Assembly: GCA_037833965.1 (NCBI GenBank)
Contig: AP031357.1
Location: forward strand, 12,296,001 to 12,360,000
DNA length: 64,000 bases
Direction of reading: 5' to 3'
From: Marchantia polymorpha subsp. ruderalis
Taxonomy: Eukaryota > Streptophyta > Marchantiopsida > Marchantiales > Marchantiaceae
Of the stretch, positions 38,405 to 52,131 are shown piece after piece; the first letter of the stretch is position 1; every line of letters starts with the position of its first letter. The position numbers and the translations under genes were made by a program. The notes beneath the pieces were generated by a model, which was given only the letters and a program-made list of their open reading frames with translations, ran no database searches and had not been told where the DNA came from.

Positions 38405-40740
38405 TTATACCATCATTGAAATCCCAACCAGTACATTAGTCAACACATCAACTCCATAGTCAAACATACAAATAGATATTACATGGAAATGCACGAAGAC
38501 AATTAATTTACCTCGAACGACAAGGTTAAACCTTTTTTTACACAAAACTAGTCTCCATCCATACACATGACGGAGCCTCCTACGTTTTGACACCGTTCTC
38601 CATGGGAGGCAACTAAATCACTTAGCGGATTACATGTTAGCTACCACAATCCGTAAGACAACAACACATCATACATATCCACGTTCACTCATGATACTCA
38701 AACCTGCACGACAATACTTGTTTCAAATTATGCACATGTGCCTCTAATGATCATGCTTACTTCGATTTATCCCACACATTACTATCATTTTAAGTCCTAT
38801 ACCAGCTCTCATTTCTTCTATCCGCGTAAGTTTTCAGGAATTTATATATTATTTTCCATTATTAACCTAAATAAAATCCAACTACAAGTCCACATCTGTA
38901 CATCTCCATCTCTCCAAATTGTCACATTACAAAATCAGGTACTTAGAGATGCAGCTGCACCTATATCATGAGAAAACCTCATAAATATCCTGAAGGACAC
39001 TTTAATGTGATATTTTTTTTCCCAAAAATTATACTTGCCAGATGCAACTAAACCAATAATAAATATCTTTGATGAATCTTACAAAAGTAACCATTCCAAC
39101 TATTTCTCTTCATGATTGTACGGTAGTAAGAAATCTCATCAACTGTAAGTTAACCACAAAAGGCCTTGTAATACGACATGTCCACGTGAGTTTTCAAGTA
39201 ATAGTCTAACAACGCGGAGTGAAAACAATTCTGCAAACAACTAAGTTAGTTAATAAGTTTACATTTAAGGTTTTCTTCATCCATGAAATACAAATGTTGA
39301 ATACACTCTATTGTTTAAATTTATGAATATGCAATATAGTAAATATGTAATTACTGCAATGAAGTCAAAATTATTTTCAGTAATAGAGAATTTTTTTATC
39401 CTTAATTGATACTACGAAATTGAATTTACAAACTTTATTTCGTAAAGACTCATTTACATTCATAAATTTTTTATTTAAAATTATATTTATATTAAATAAA
39501 TATATTTAATACAATATCTAAATTTAAATATTTAAGAAAAAAATAGTATGTTATGTTTTCATCATCATTCTTTTTTAGTCTTCTAGATATTATTACGTTT
39601 TTTGGCAATTATCTTACTGTAACTGAAAATGCACATAAATACGAAAATTCAATACATAAATATTAAATAAATATCTTAATTTTGTATAACGAAGAGAATT
39701 TTTTGGGATCTATTTTATTTCCCGATTTTATTCAAAAAAAATTTCTCAAGATTAAATAAATACTTTAAGCTGAACATACTTCAAATTTATTTCTTTATCA
39801 AAAAGATCCTCATTATTTATTATTTTTTACAATTTTTTGGTAGGGTTACAAAAAGTATATGCTTAATTTTGAAGAAATTAAAGCAGATTTTCTTAAATAA
39901 TTGGATAAATTTGAATACATGTCATTAAATTTTTTAAAAAGTTTTTAAGAAAAATCATTAAATGATCAATGTTATTGAAATGAAATACCAAAATTGTGAG
40001 ATCACATTACATGTCTACATGGATGCAACGTTGCGTAGATTTCAAACAAGATGAGGTGATTTTCTACCTACAAGAATATAACTATAAATACTAACTGGTA
40101 GAACAATTAAAAAAATCTATCTTTGTTTTTTATTGTTTTGGATCAAATTTATATAATTAAGTTAGTGAAAAGAAGTGGAAACATACTTAAAGTCACATAA
40201 ATATGAATGTATGATGGAGGTTGTTGTGACCACCATCTCAGTGAGAAAATGTCTTAATGCAGCTAATATATTTGATTGATATAAGCCAATCAACATACAT
40301 ATATCAGTTGATTATATCAATTAGTGTTCTCTAATAAGTTTATGTAGAATACTGTATACACGTTTTTCTAATGTAAGCTCAACACAATATTATCCCATTC
40401 TCAACATAATAAAAAACGAATATCGCAACTTCTCAAATATTTTATAATTCTAATATAAGATTAAAGATGAACAAAGATCAAAACTCTAAACATACCTTTA
40501 CACGCGGAGACATTGTTCAGGCTCCAATCTATTCACATCCAAGAGCGGATGGTTATCAATTATTTTGTGGTAACCATCATAAAGAGTGCTACTTGTAGGA
40601 TTCTTGACCAATGTATGCAATATTAACCTAATGTGCACAATAGTAACCTGGTGTCCTCAAGGGAGTGAAGGAATGTAGAAACAGGAGTTTAATGGAAGAC
40701 CCTGGACGCGAATTGTTCGATTGTTCGAGTTGTTGAAGGA

Positions 40741-41495
40741 TAGGGGATGGATTCAAATCCGAAAGGATGGTGGACCTGCTGCAACCGAGAACTCGGGTCC
40801 ATGCCCGACAAGGACTTCGCTTACGCGCCTGGAAACAAGCAGAGGGTGACGGGCGATAGCCTGCGGGCACGGCAAGGCGGACTTGAGAGCGGAAAGGAGA
40901 GGAGCTTGACTTGGCTTAGGTCTAGACAAGGCGTGGACAGACAGCAGCACGGGAGAGGAGGAGGGACGGGACAGTGGCCACTGCTCGTCGCTCGTCTCTC
41001 TCTGTGATCTTCGTCTGGTGCCTCTGAGTTGCGTGCGTATGTGTGTCAATCGGATGTGCCTGCTCAGCGCTTGAGCTTCATCGCTGCTACTCTTCGCGGA
41101 GCCGATCGAGGAGCGCATTGGCACCAGCCGAATAGCAGGTGTAGAAATCGTCTGCTGTTGTCTCGAGCGTTTGTTTGGTCGATTTGCGTGGAGTGGCGTG
41201 CCTACGGTAGGACTGGCTGTTGATCTGGTAGCTTCGAGGAATTCGGATATGATTGGAAGGGCGGAGTTGCACACGTCTTAGTTAGGACCCGGGTGCAAGC
41301 GGGAGCGCGAGAGCGAGAGCGAGACGCTGAGGACCAGGGCAGGTCACGCTGATGATGGGGGAGGAGAAGAAGAGGAAGGGGCGTGAGACTCACTTCCGGG
41401 TTTGATTGCGATTGCGGAGATCGGGAGATGTTGTGATTTCATTGAGAATCCGCGGGAGTCGAAAGAGTTCCCGGGACCTCGGCCCTCTGAGGGCC
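40741..41495 (+). promoter_or_regulatory. GC-rich leader/promoter of the HLB1 homologue
   Basis: Composition shifts abruptly from AT-rich to GC-rich at about 40.75 kb and remains so to the start codon at 41496, as for the KASH-like gene. Frames on both strands here are likely composition artefacts. No TATA box is obvious. Confidence 0.4.
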
Positions 41496-44400
41496 ATGTC
41501 TCAAAGCAAAGAGGTTTTACAGTCCTCTGGAGTTTCAGCTCCTAAAGATCTGTTCGATCTTGCTATTGAGTCGCCAATAGTTACTGTCGAGTCACCTGCC
41601 ACTGAAGATCTTTTTGCCGATCTTACTCCTAGTGACAAGTTTGTCGATGCTTTCGAGCAAGCAGATGAAAACCTTGGGCGAGTTTCTGGAGATTTGAATA
41701 TCGAAATTAGTAAAGAGAATGGAGAAATGGAAACGTCGGTTGATAGAGAGGGAAAATCTGAAATGGATGAAGTGGTGATGGCTAAGGCGTTGATCAACGG
41801 ATTGCACGAAAGGGAGAATCTGGACGTCGTATCCGAGACCAGGACTGAGCAAACGGATCAGCGAGAGTCTGAGGCAACAGGAAATGCCATGCCTGATAAT
41901 GCCGTGCCTCATGGCGAGGAGAACCATCCTTCGTCTGGTTTTGATGGTCAGGTGGTCAGTCACACTAGATCTCATCAAAAGACTGACAATGGCGGTGGTA
42001 AAGTGCATGGAGGTGGAGCTGACGAACACCGGGCACAGGGTGGAAGGCCATCGGATGTGTAAGTATCTTCTCCACGTTAGTATATTTTCTGCCTTTAGAA
42101 TCCAAATATACCAAGTTCTGTCGTACAAGCTTTTCCTTCTTACCGTAGCATTTGATGTTTCGCGTAGACATCGAAGGATTCGGCATCCCGTTCATCAAGT
42201 AGTTTAGTAAGATGCATTACTCCCAGTGATGCACCTCACGCTGTACGTGTTAGCCTTATCCTTCTTGCTGTAGGTCCGCTTTTTTCTTAGTATATGTATA
42301 TGGTAATATTGTGCTCAATTTGAATGAAGAAGATGGTTTTAAATATAAGTTCAATAAAAAGTTTATCTCAAAGTAATGATTATGGAGGCTATCAATCATA
42401 CATTACGGGGAATACTGAGGACTGATTTGTAACTATTGTAGAGCAACCTTGAAAGCGTGAGATAAGGCAAGTAAGTACCGGAATAGTAGAATATTGTTTG
42501 TTTTGGAACAAACAAGCCAAGCCGGATGAGCTCATTAGTTGACCCATGTGACAATCATAATCTGATGTACCTATTCTGGCACTGGGCATAACTACTGGGC
42601 AAGTCTATGTCAGTGCAGACGGGCTGACAATGAATTATATATCTGTACATGCTCGTACGCTCTGTCAGAAGGAGATCGTAACTGCCTTTCTAGGTGTTTG
42701 GCAATCTGCTGTAAGATAGCATTGCGTTGCTAACTTCTGAACCAGACGAAAGTCAGTCAGTTAATATCATGCAAGACGAGCATGCTGTAACTTTGTGCCT
42801 TCCGCATGCATTCAATGCTCGCCATCATCACTTTCATTTTCAGGAAAGACGTTTTCGTGAACACCGTGGACTTATCTTCAAAGTAAACATGGGTATTGTC
42901 ATGGTAGCAGGCAAATTTTATCTTATACAGCTGAGCTTGTTACCTAGTCATTACATAGACTTGCTCCAGCACCATGGCCTTCTATGTTTCTGTTGTAACC
43001 AGAAGCGCTTACCGTTCTTCAGGCCGGACAACTACCCAAGCCGAACCCCAAGCGGGACGAGCATTGTTGGAGATGTTCTCTACGGCATCGCCTCCGAAGA
43101 TGAAGAAGGTCGATCTCGACAACGCATTTTAGCATTTGCTGCTAAGCGGTAATTTCTTCTTCCAAACTTTCGTGTTCACATTTGAAAGTTAGTAATTTTG
43201 TTAACATGATTTGATAGTGCCCTCATTGATATTGGTTCATCCTTGGGGTTTTACCAGTTCGTTCAATTCTTGCGTAAGCTATACAAGTAGTGGACTAAGA
43301 GCGTGCTTTGTAAAAATACCTATTCAAGCAGATACTCGAATGCTGTCGAAAGGAACCCGGCCGACCACGACGCTTTGTACAACTGGGCTTTAGTTCTACA
43401 GGTATGGTCATTCCCTCGAGTTGTCTGATTTAAAAGCTTTGTTTTCTAAAGCTTTAAAGGTCTCAGCTGCTTACATTGTATAAAGAGGTTAGGATTTGGA
43501 GGTTCAAGCCTTCGCCTTGTGCATTATATTTGATAATATAGCCATCATACGACGGCATTCGCCGCGGTAAGAGGAGAGATAATTATGTACCAGAAACAAC
43601 GGAATTCCATTGGTCAATCTCCCCTTATATTCACACATCTACCGTTATGAGCAGAAGGATCTGAATGTACTCTTTGCGGATCGTTAATGTTGGAGAAGTC
43701 TCATACAAAATTACTTTCGACCTTTCCTACGAGAAATTCATCTAGATAGGCTTGTCTCCTTTCTCCTTTTTGATTCTATGGAAATACTTTACAGGAAAGT
43801 GCAGATAATACAGGACCGGAGGTTGGTAATGCAGGGAAGGATGCGTTGCTCGAGGAGGCATGTAAAAAGTATGAAGCAGCTACTCATTTGTGCCCCACCT
43901 TACATGAGGTAGGCATAAATTTGGAAATTGAAACACGGAAAGGGAACCCAGTTGCCCCATAAATTTTCGCTGAAAAGAAGGAACTGGAACTAGGAGGGTG
44001 GAAGGTTCATACCATAAGTCATGTGAAGTTTTTACTCAATCAAGCGCGCTGTGTAATAACAAAAGTAATCGTGTTTCAGGCCTTTTACAATTGGGCGATC
44101 GCTATCTCCGACCGTGCCAAGATAAGGGGTCGAACGAAAGAGGCCGAGGATTTGTGGAAGCAGGTCCATTTCATTTTCGTCTTTGGTCCTTCTCGGACTA
44201 CCATAGGAGTGTCCCTTATTGGAGATCAAGTTCGTACATACTGCAGTGTTGCCTAGTTTGGCAAGTTCGAATGGCCCTTGTTTGATATGTCCTTGTTGTA
44301 TGGTGTGTCGAGGGTGTACACTCAATCAATCAAAACTGATATAGTCCATCGTGATTGCTGGCAGGCTTGTGAGAGATACGACAGATCTGTGCAGCTTAAT

Positions 44401-46989
44401 TGGAACAGTCCGCAGGTATGAAGCTTTTGTGCAATCTGCGATATACTTTTTCATAGAAATTCAAGCAGTTCCCCGAAACTTCGCTCGAATTTGAAGCGGA
44501 AACATTTTGTGTATGTTCATGAGTGTTATTAGGTTGGTATTTGGCACGAATAATAATCTGTAAATTTTGTTACTGTTCACCCAGTGATACTACGCAACCC
44601 GGAAAGATAAGTATCAGCCATAGATGGAGTTGCAATTTTTAGTACATAGGTTTTTCCTGCTTGGCTTGTATGACCAGTACCGATTTACCTAGCGCATATC
44701 TTTCTACCAAGCTGATTTTGGTTTATCTTGTGGTCAGGCACTGAATAACTGGGGCCTTGCCCTTCAGGTGAGCCTTCGTCGTTGTTAAGTACTTCGCTTT
44801 TAACTTTTGTTGAGGTGTTTGTAGCGTAGTTCAACTCTTATTAAGTTGTCTCGTCAGGTCCTGCATAATGCTAGAAGATACCTGATAATAAGACCCTCTA
44901 GTTTGAACAATGTTCCATCACTAGAGGGTAACGTATTTGTTGTGATTCACACAGGAGCTTGGAGCCATTGTTCCCATCAGAGATAAAAGAGCAATTGTTA
45001 AGAAGGCTATCAGGAAGGTATTGAAGCTGGTACCTTCATATGTTGGAGAAGATTGCTGAAGATACTAGGGGTGTACCTGTTTGTTGTTGACTGGAGATAG
45101 ATCTATTTGAAAATAGTGTGATTCACTCAGCAAAGAAGTTTGTCCCTTCGGATGCTGAGATTTATTGAAATTTGGATGTTGTAAGCGATGCAGTTCCGCG
45201 CAGCTATTCGACTTAGATTTGACTTTCACCGAGCTGTGTACAATCTAGGGACCGTTCTGGTACGTCCTATTTCTCACGATATGTGCATGCTTAATTTTTC
45301 GCATGGATCTCAATTTCTTCTGCTTATGCTTTAGATATCTGAGGTTCAGGATCAGCATATGGGTCTTGTCATTCTAGGGTAATGAGTCAGCAGAGACCTA
45401 ACAGAACTGTGTAGTGTTTGTCTGTAGTATGGCTTAGCAGAGGATACTGTGAGGAGTGGACGTAAGCCTACTGTGAGGGAGTCTGCACCAAATGACCTGT
45501 ACAGTCAGTCCGCTATTTATATTGCTGCTGCCCACGCACTAAAGCCTGACTACCCGGTAAAGTTCTTCTCCACTCTTCTTTGCCTCCTGATGCGATCTGC
45601 ATTGGCAGATGTCCACGGGCACCATTGGACGAGATTCACATTGTCATATCTTAAATAATATATCTGGAATGGATCGCTCAGCCAGGGCGCGGGTTTGTGG
45701 TCTTTAGTTTATGTTTATGTTGTAGTCTCAGACTTCTGCTTCACAACATGGTCATGAAACTTCTTTTCGGATAGTTTGGTTTATTGTGGTATTCTTTTGG
45801 TAGCAAAATAGTTGCTCGTGTTTAATCGTTCTTATACTTTCATGTTGATTGATGTTGCAATTTGACCGCAGGTTTATCAAAGTGCTCTTCGCCTTGTCCG
45901 TTCCATGGTATCGTCTTCATACTTGATAGTTTGTTTTGTGCACTATGAATTCCCCTTATTAGATTAAACGTTTTTGTATCCAAGTTTTGATTTTTGTAGA
46001 AAACTGCTACTGATTTTGAGATGTGCATTTTGCGAACACGCAGCTACCTTTGCCTTATTTGAAGGCTGGTTACTTGACTGTACCACCTGTTCGGGACTCT
46101 CTTGCTCCCCATAGTGACTGGCAACGCCTGTGGTTTGTGCTTGATCACGAGGCTTTGCACGAGGTATAAATGCCGGCCCCACCTCTACTTAAACGATACA
46201 CTACGTGAAGCAAGACTTCTAAAGGGTGCCCAGTAATAATGCTTTAGCTTATAATCTTGAATCGCAAGGTGCCTTCGAGTGAAAAATTGAGTACTCATTT
46301 TATCTCAACTCCTGAATACTCCCTTATGAATACAGATTAATTTTTTAATCAGCGAAGATTATGTTTCCGGTTGCAGATTGAAAAGGTCGACCGTAAATCT
46401 ATCTCGCGTAGTATGTCAAGAAGACCCACTGGCGGTGGAGGTGTGGACAGTCCTGTTGCAAGCACCTCCAGTAGGCCATCAGTGCTGAGAATAGAAATGG
46501 AGGACATCGTATTCATGACACCATGCGCCGATTTAAGTCTGCCCCCAGGCGGTGGCTTCCGCATTGATACTCTTACAGGTCACCAATTTTTGGTACGTGA
46601 CGTGTTTTTAAAACCTTTATCTGCTGGTGAGCAACCCCATCGCGACGCGATGACTCATCACTACATCTTAAAGCCTCTAAAACTCTTAGTCTTTAGAACT
46701 TCACCAAGGCGTCATTTAGCTCCTAATCTGATAGGTTCTTTGTCTCTTCTGTGTATATGGACTTGGATGAAAGAAGTTATTACATTTTATTTATTTATAT
46801 GTTTGAAGGAAGAAGGGAAGGCGGTCGAGGAAGTGCAATAGTCAGAGTGTGCTCATTAAGTTATTTTGACTCGTGCAGATTGCAGATACATGGGAAAGTA
46901 TGGATGGATGGGTTGACGCCATTCGCCTCGTTTATACTATATTTGCCCGCGGAAAGAGGGATGCTCTTGGTGGAGTACTTGCGGGCTGA
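41496..46989 (+). CDS. HLB1: HLB1-like TPR protein, 14 exons
   Basis: Exons: 41496-42058, 43023-43148, 43332-43401, 43795-43908, 44080-44163, 44365-44415, 44738-44767, 44955-45017, 45194-45259, 45428-45556, 45872-45907, 46044-46163, 46377-46592 and 46879-46989. They join in frame to 592 residues, close to the Arabidopsis HLB1 size as I recall it. An acidic disordered N-terminus (about 1-200) is followed by TPR-like helices (about 222-440): [73 protein letters not shown] and [10 protein letters not shown]. The last part has a PH-like look: [14 protein letters not shown] at 469-482 and [19 protein letters not shown] at 557-575. In Arabidopsis, HLB1 links the ARF-GEF MIN7/BEN1 at the trans-Golgi network with actin, and loss gives latrunculin B hypersensitivity. 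Two exons are tiny (30 and 36 nt). The start is the first ATG in the frame. Confidence 0.93.
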
Positions 46990-49141
46990 ACTAATTTATC
47001 TGACGCAGCATCTGTAGATCTTATCACAGATCAGATCTAATAAAGTAAATACATTAGTGGAGGAGTCCTCATGCTTATTGATAGAGTAGGCATTTAATGA
47101 CGGGACTTAGAGTTGTTCTTCACAAAGAGCTATGCCCTTTTCTTTAAAAGTTACCAAGGATTTCTAGGGTTCTAATCACATGGGATTAAATTCTTGAATT
47201 ATCTCCATAAGGCTGTTGGCTTTGTCTAAATTTCTGTCTTTCAAGAGTTGCACTTAATCAACACAGTTCTTCCTATGTCCAACTTGGCTGCATCCAGAGC
47301 ACTATAAAAAAAATCAGCACGAGTTTCGACTTTTTGCCCATGAGTAGTGTACAATCGCAATTGTATCGATTCTCAAATCGCATGCTTTTCTGGATGCAAT
47401 TCTTGCGTCAGCAATTGCACTAATCACATTGCCACTTGTCTCGGTTTTTGTTTAATTGTGCTGAACAATAAGAGATTTATTTTTCAGCATATAGTTGTCG
47501 TGAAATGTAATGAAACGAGAGTATCAGAGCCGGAAGAAAAGAGTTTTGTATTCCTCTAACTTAACTACGCCACTCCACGTGTCAATATCTCATCGCTTAT
47601 AGTATAACTTACATCTTTTGTTTTACTCTTTACTTATAATCTCTATTAGGACAACTTGATCGTAAATATAAGATACAAAAATATTTTAGATTCAAATTAA
47701 CAAACTTTTGAGTTCGCATACTTGCTGCATATTATGAATGATATTAGAATGATATCCTAATGAATCATAATACGAACTTCAGCCATATAAACTTCTGACT
47801 TTTTAACGACGATGAAATGCAAACGAAATTAATCAAAAATGAATCTTATTGAATTATCATTCATACATGCATCTAACTTTTTCTTGATATCACTACAGAA
47901 GTCATAACATAATCCATCGTTCACATGATACTACACTTGCAATTCCAAATATTTTGTTGAGATCACATTAGAAGAGACAAAACTTATACAAACATATAGT
48001 CCAATCGATGACCTCTTTAAAGTACATTCATTTAGTATCCTGACAAGGAGTTACAAAGCTTGAAGAAGAAGAGAGAAATAACCCATTGTGTATAAATTTA
48101 TAGTTTTTAAGATACAATAATTGGCAAGATGATAAATAATTTAAATTTTTTTATTAAAATATTTATAAATATATTAGAATATCTTACTTCTTCATTTTTA
48201 TATGGAAAGCATCGGTTGTTATAATCCATATAACATCATATAATAAAATAATGATTAATGATGCTTTGTATAACTTTTAAAATAATAAGTTTAGATAACT
48301 TAGATATTGAAATAAAATATTTCCCACTGAGATATATTGTAGGTTAGCCATGTACCAACTAAATACAAATGCAGGTACTTCAGTTGTCAAGTACATTGAA
48401 CGAATTAGAATTTATAGTGTACTTAAAAGACAAGAACCTAGATTTGGACTTTTCATAAATCAATCTTTAAAATCGAGACCTTGAGAATAAAATTATTTTG
48501 GGGTACTAGATAGTGTACGACCTTGGATTATTTAAAACTCCCATTGTGAGGTTTGATCTCATTCTCTTTCTCATTTCTGATTGTTACGAAATAATGTCAT
48601 ATTGGATGTTTTGATAGTAAAAGAAATATTGCTAATGCATTTTTTATGTTGAATTGTTAAAAACTATGTATTGTGATATGTCATAGCTCAACATGTGAAC
48701 CATAGTGGATTCTGCTGGGTCCAAATAGCCTATTTCATGCTGAGCTAGTACATTAACAGGAGGAGAGATAGTGAATCATGGTGTATGTCTAACCAGTCAG
48801 CTAGTTATTGTCACGAAGTTAAACTTGCCGGTCAAGGTCTGGATTCTAAGCAGTCTTTCAAACGTTCACCAGGGGCCTCTTATCTCGAACGATGTAGGCT
48901 CTGATTCAACTCCTTATCCACTTGTCATCCCGTTGGCAGTTCCTGTGACACCAAGTCCTTTCTTTCCTGATGGAAAGAGAAGTCAGGATTTGCACCACGA
49001 GAGCTGATGCGGGTTCTGCTCAATTGCGGTATTTGCCGTCCGACAGTCTCGACGACTTGAATTGAGTCGCGAGATTTCATTAGAGCTAAGTTTGTGAAGC
49101 CTTCTCCGCTCTAAAAAAAAATTCCAGTGTCGAGCCGTGAA
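46990..49141. other. Intergenic DNA between HLB1 homologue and aldo/keto reductase
   Basis: 3' flank, then AT-rich DNA from about 47.6 to 48.5 kb. The last few hundred bases before 49142 are more balanced and probably hold the promoter and leader of the reductase gene. A TATCAGAGCCGG string at 47522-47533 resembles a retrotransposon primer-binding site, but no LTR or coding region adjoins it. Confidence 0.45.
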
Positions 49142-52131
49142 ATGGCGTCGCTATCGTGTCTGGCAGCCAATTCCGGCTTGAGTGGAATCGGAGCACGGAA
49201 GCTTACATTTGAGACCCAGTCACGCAGTGGCAGCAAACGCGAATCCCGCGAGAGAAGAGGCAAAGGATCAGTTAGTGTAAGAAATGAGGCGGGGACAAAT
49301 GTCAATGTTGATGATAAGCACACATCTTTGCGGAGCGGGAACGACCAGCTGGAAATTACTCGGGTGATCAATGGAATGTGGCAGACCAGTGGAGGATGGG
49401 GCAGAATCGAACGTGATGCGGCTGTGGATGCTATGATGAGGCACGTGGATGCTGGGTTCACGACCTTTGACATGGCTGATCACTGTAAGCTACCATTTGC
49501 CTCCATACCGAACATTTTAAAGTTTTCAGAGAATTCAGAGCAATGCTTTTCACTTTCACCCAAACTTCTAGATCTCAATGCCGGCGTCTCAATGGTTGTT
49601 TAATTATTAGTAAACTCAATAGAAGAACTGGAGATCAGCATTCCGAGATCCACAAACCAGTTACAGTAGAGCGCCATACTTGCCGATACTGAAGAGAGCT
49701 GAATTATTACTCACACAGTGTGGCAAAGCCTTTAGTTGCAAAATTCAAGCAACTCTGCAATCCTCGCGTGATGGCATCGAAGGAAAAAGAACGGAGGAGT
49801 TCGTATTTTCAATTGCCCCTTGTTATAAAACATTGTGTAATGGATGTGGAAGAGCATAGTTCCGGGAATAAGCACTAAGCAGGACGAGGGCGACATTAAC
49901 CATCTTGAAACTTATCACACTTTGCAGATGGCCCAGCTGAAGATCTTTACGGGCTTTTCATCAACAAAGTCAGGCGGGAGCGTGGAGACGAACTGGCGAC
50001 CGGGATCAGAGGGTGAGTTGCAACTCTGTCTGTTATGAAGAGGATTTTTCTAGAGCGACGTGGGAAGATTGTGCAGAAATTGTGTAGGACTGAAATGAAG
50101 ATTGAGCTCACTCCGAGATTAATCGAAATGAGCTTCTCTTTGGTGAGGGATCTAAAGGTGTGCTCTTCGATTACAATCTTTCACCATGTACTTGACCGTG
50201 CAGGCTTACAAAATGGGTTCCATCTCCCGTCAAGATGACAAGGGGCGTTGTGGAAGCAGCCATCGATCGCTCAAGAAAGCGAATGGACGTGAACACTCTT
50301 GATATGCTGCAGTTTCACTGGTATGGTACCCCTTTACTAGTACTTCTTCATAAAATCGCTATACAGAAGTAAAGAGTTATCTCTACTAGACTTCATCTAT
50401 CATACTGCTAGACCACACAAGAAACCAAGCGGATAAGATTTCTTTGAAAAACAAGGATGCTTGATCTTTCTGGAAGATCCATATCTAAAATGCTGGTATG
50501 TTCCAGACTAAACGGAAGACGCATGCAGGTGGGACTACTCCAATCGGGGATACTTGGATGCTCTCAAGCACATGGCTGATCTGAAGGAAGAAGGTCAGCT
50601 GAGCGAAGTCTAACGATTTACTAAGAATATTTCACATACGTCCCTTTCCGTCATGCCCTCTGATTCTGAAACAATGTTGTTGATCCTTTGCTATGAGTTT
50701 CTTCTCCTAAAAATGTATGTTCGTCACACTTGTTGGCACGTATTGTGCCATCAAGGAAGCGAGAATGACTTCGTCTCCCGTGCGTCTCTCTTGGTATTCG
50801 GAAAGTGGAATGTTCTTTGCATGAGGTTTAAGGCATATGCATCCTTGATATTGCAGGAAAAATCAAGACTCTTGCTCTGACCAACTTCGACACCAAAAGG
50901 TTGGGCATTATCCTTGACAATGGCATCCCCATCGTGAGCAACCAGGTATTTATTTCTGATCTTCTTGTAATACACTACGAAACAATGAACGCTACACGCT
51001 TGTTGTTGTCACTTTCAGCTAACATGGGAGTCGTTTTGAATCAGGTTCAACATTCTTTAGTTGACATGCGACCACAACAAAATATGTCTGAATTATGTCA
51101 GCGTACCGGTGTCAAGCTGATAACGTGCGTTGCACATTCATGAAAAACTCACCTCATTCTGTTCTTAGATAGGATGAAACCTGCGGATGACTGCTTGAGT
51201 CCACTAGTTTTAGCCTAATTTATCCACGACGACATTCTTAGCCAGAAACAATCATTTCTATTTCGCTAATACGTCTCATGCTGCTTTCGTAGATGAATTT
51301 GTATGCTGTGTGTAGTTCTCCTTTGGCGCACTGGAGCTTATAAACTCTGACATGAACGAGAGTTGATTCGAATGCAGATATGGCACAGTTATGGGGGGGC
51401 TGCTCTCGAATAAATGGCTCGATGTAAATGTTAACGTTCCTTTTATGGGTCCTAAGTTGGACACTCCTTCCCTGGGCAAATATAAGCGAGTAAGACACCT
51501 AATCCAGCTCCTTGCTCTCTTGTGAAATAACTTGAGCTTATCTGGTAGGTATATCATGGAGGGTAAAATACTGAAATATCTGGGTCACTTACTGCGCAGA
51601 TGGTCGATGCCTGGGGAGGTTGGAGTTTGTTCCAGGAACTTCTGCGAACTTGTGATAAGATTGGAAGAAAGCACGGGGTTCCAATCTCCACAGTCGCTGT
51701 GCGGTATATTCTGGATCAGGTACTCAATACCATTAAAACACTGCTTCAGTTGAATGGCTGATGGATGTTATGTCATGCTGAGGAAACATAATATACAAAA
51801 TCGGATTTATCGATCGCTCTTCCAGGCCTTTTTTTTTAAATTTTTATAAACAGGAATCAACTTTGCCCTCCCTCGACATCATCCTCAATGCTATCCCCCT
51901 TGACTGAGTCATCCAGCACCTTCTGACATGCTCTTCGCCGTTTTCCAGCCTTGTGTTGGTGGATCCATGATTGGGGTCAGGTTGGGCCTCTCAGAGCACT
52001 TGAGAGATTCGCAAGCAATCTTCAACATTCGGCTGGACGACGACGATCGCCAGAGTATCGGGAGAGTCACGTCCAAGGGCAAGAACTTGATGAATGTCAT
52101 TGGTGACTGTGGCGATGAGTACCGCGGATAA
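49142..52131 (+). CDS. Aldo/keto reductase family oxidoreductase, probably plastid-targeted
   Basis: Exons 49142-49484, 49928-50012, 50204-50320, 50529-50593, 50857-50945, 51045-51124, 51378-51489, 51600-51719 and 51949-52131 join in frame to 397 residues. The catalytic tetrad of the family is intact: D110 in TFDMADH, Y115 (its codon split by intron 1), K146 in LTKW and H181 in MLQFHWW. Further family blocks are LKEEGKIKTLALTNFD, SNQVQHSLVDMRPQQ, GVKLITYGTVMGGLLS and VGGSMIGVRLG. These match a conserved plant group that includes Arabidopsis AT2G27680. The first 70 or so residues are Ser/Arg/Gly-rich with few acidic residues at the start, like a chloroplast transit peptide. NAD(P)H-dependent reduction of a carbonyl substrate is known for the family; the substrate here is not known. 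Promoter elements are not evident. Confidence 0.93.

Larger units (their letters stand above)
36925..40740. other. AT-rich intergenic DNA
   Basis: Nothing protein-coding is recognisable. A (TA)n tract lies at 38373-38402 and a small perfect hairpin at 38259-38286. The segment 39.3-40.5 kb is extremely AT-rich. Confidence 0.6.

Noticed and set aside
47522-47533. TATCAGAGCCGG, like a retrotransposon primer-binding site
   Set aside because: No LTR, gag or pol adjoins it; a 12-nt match alone is weak.
47347-47559. Cys-rich 70-codon frame suggestive of a small secreted peptide
   Set aside because: It has no convincing signal peptide, it lies in intergenic DNA, and nothing supports transcription.
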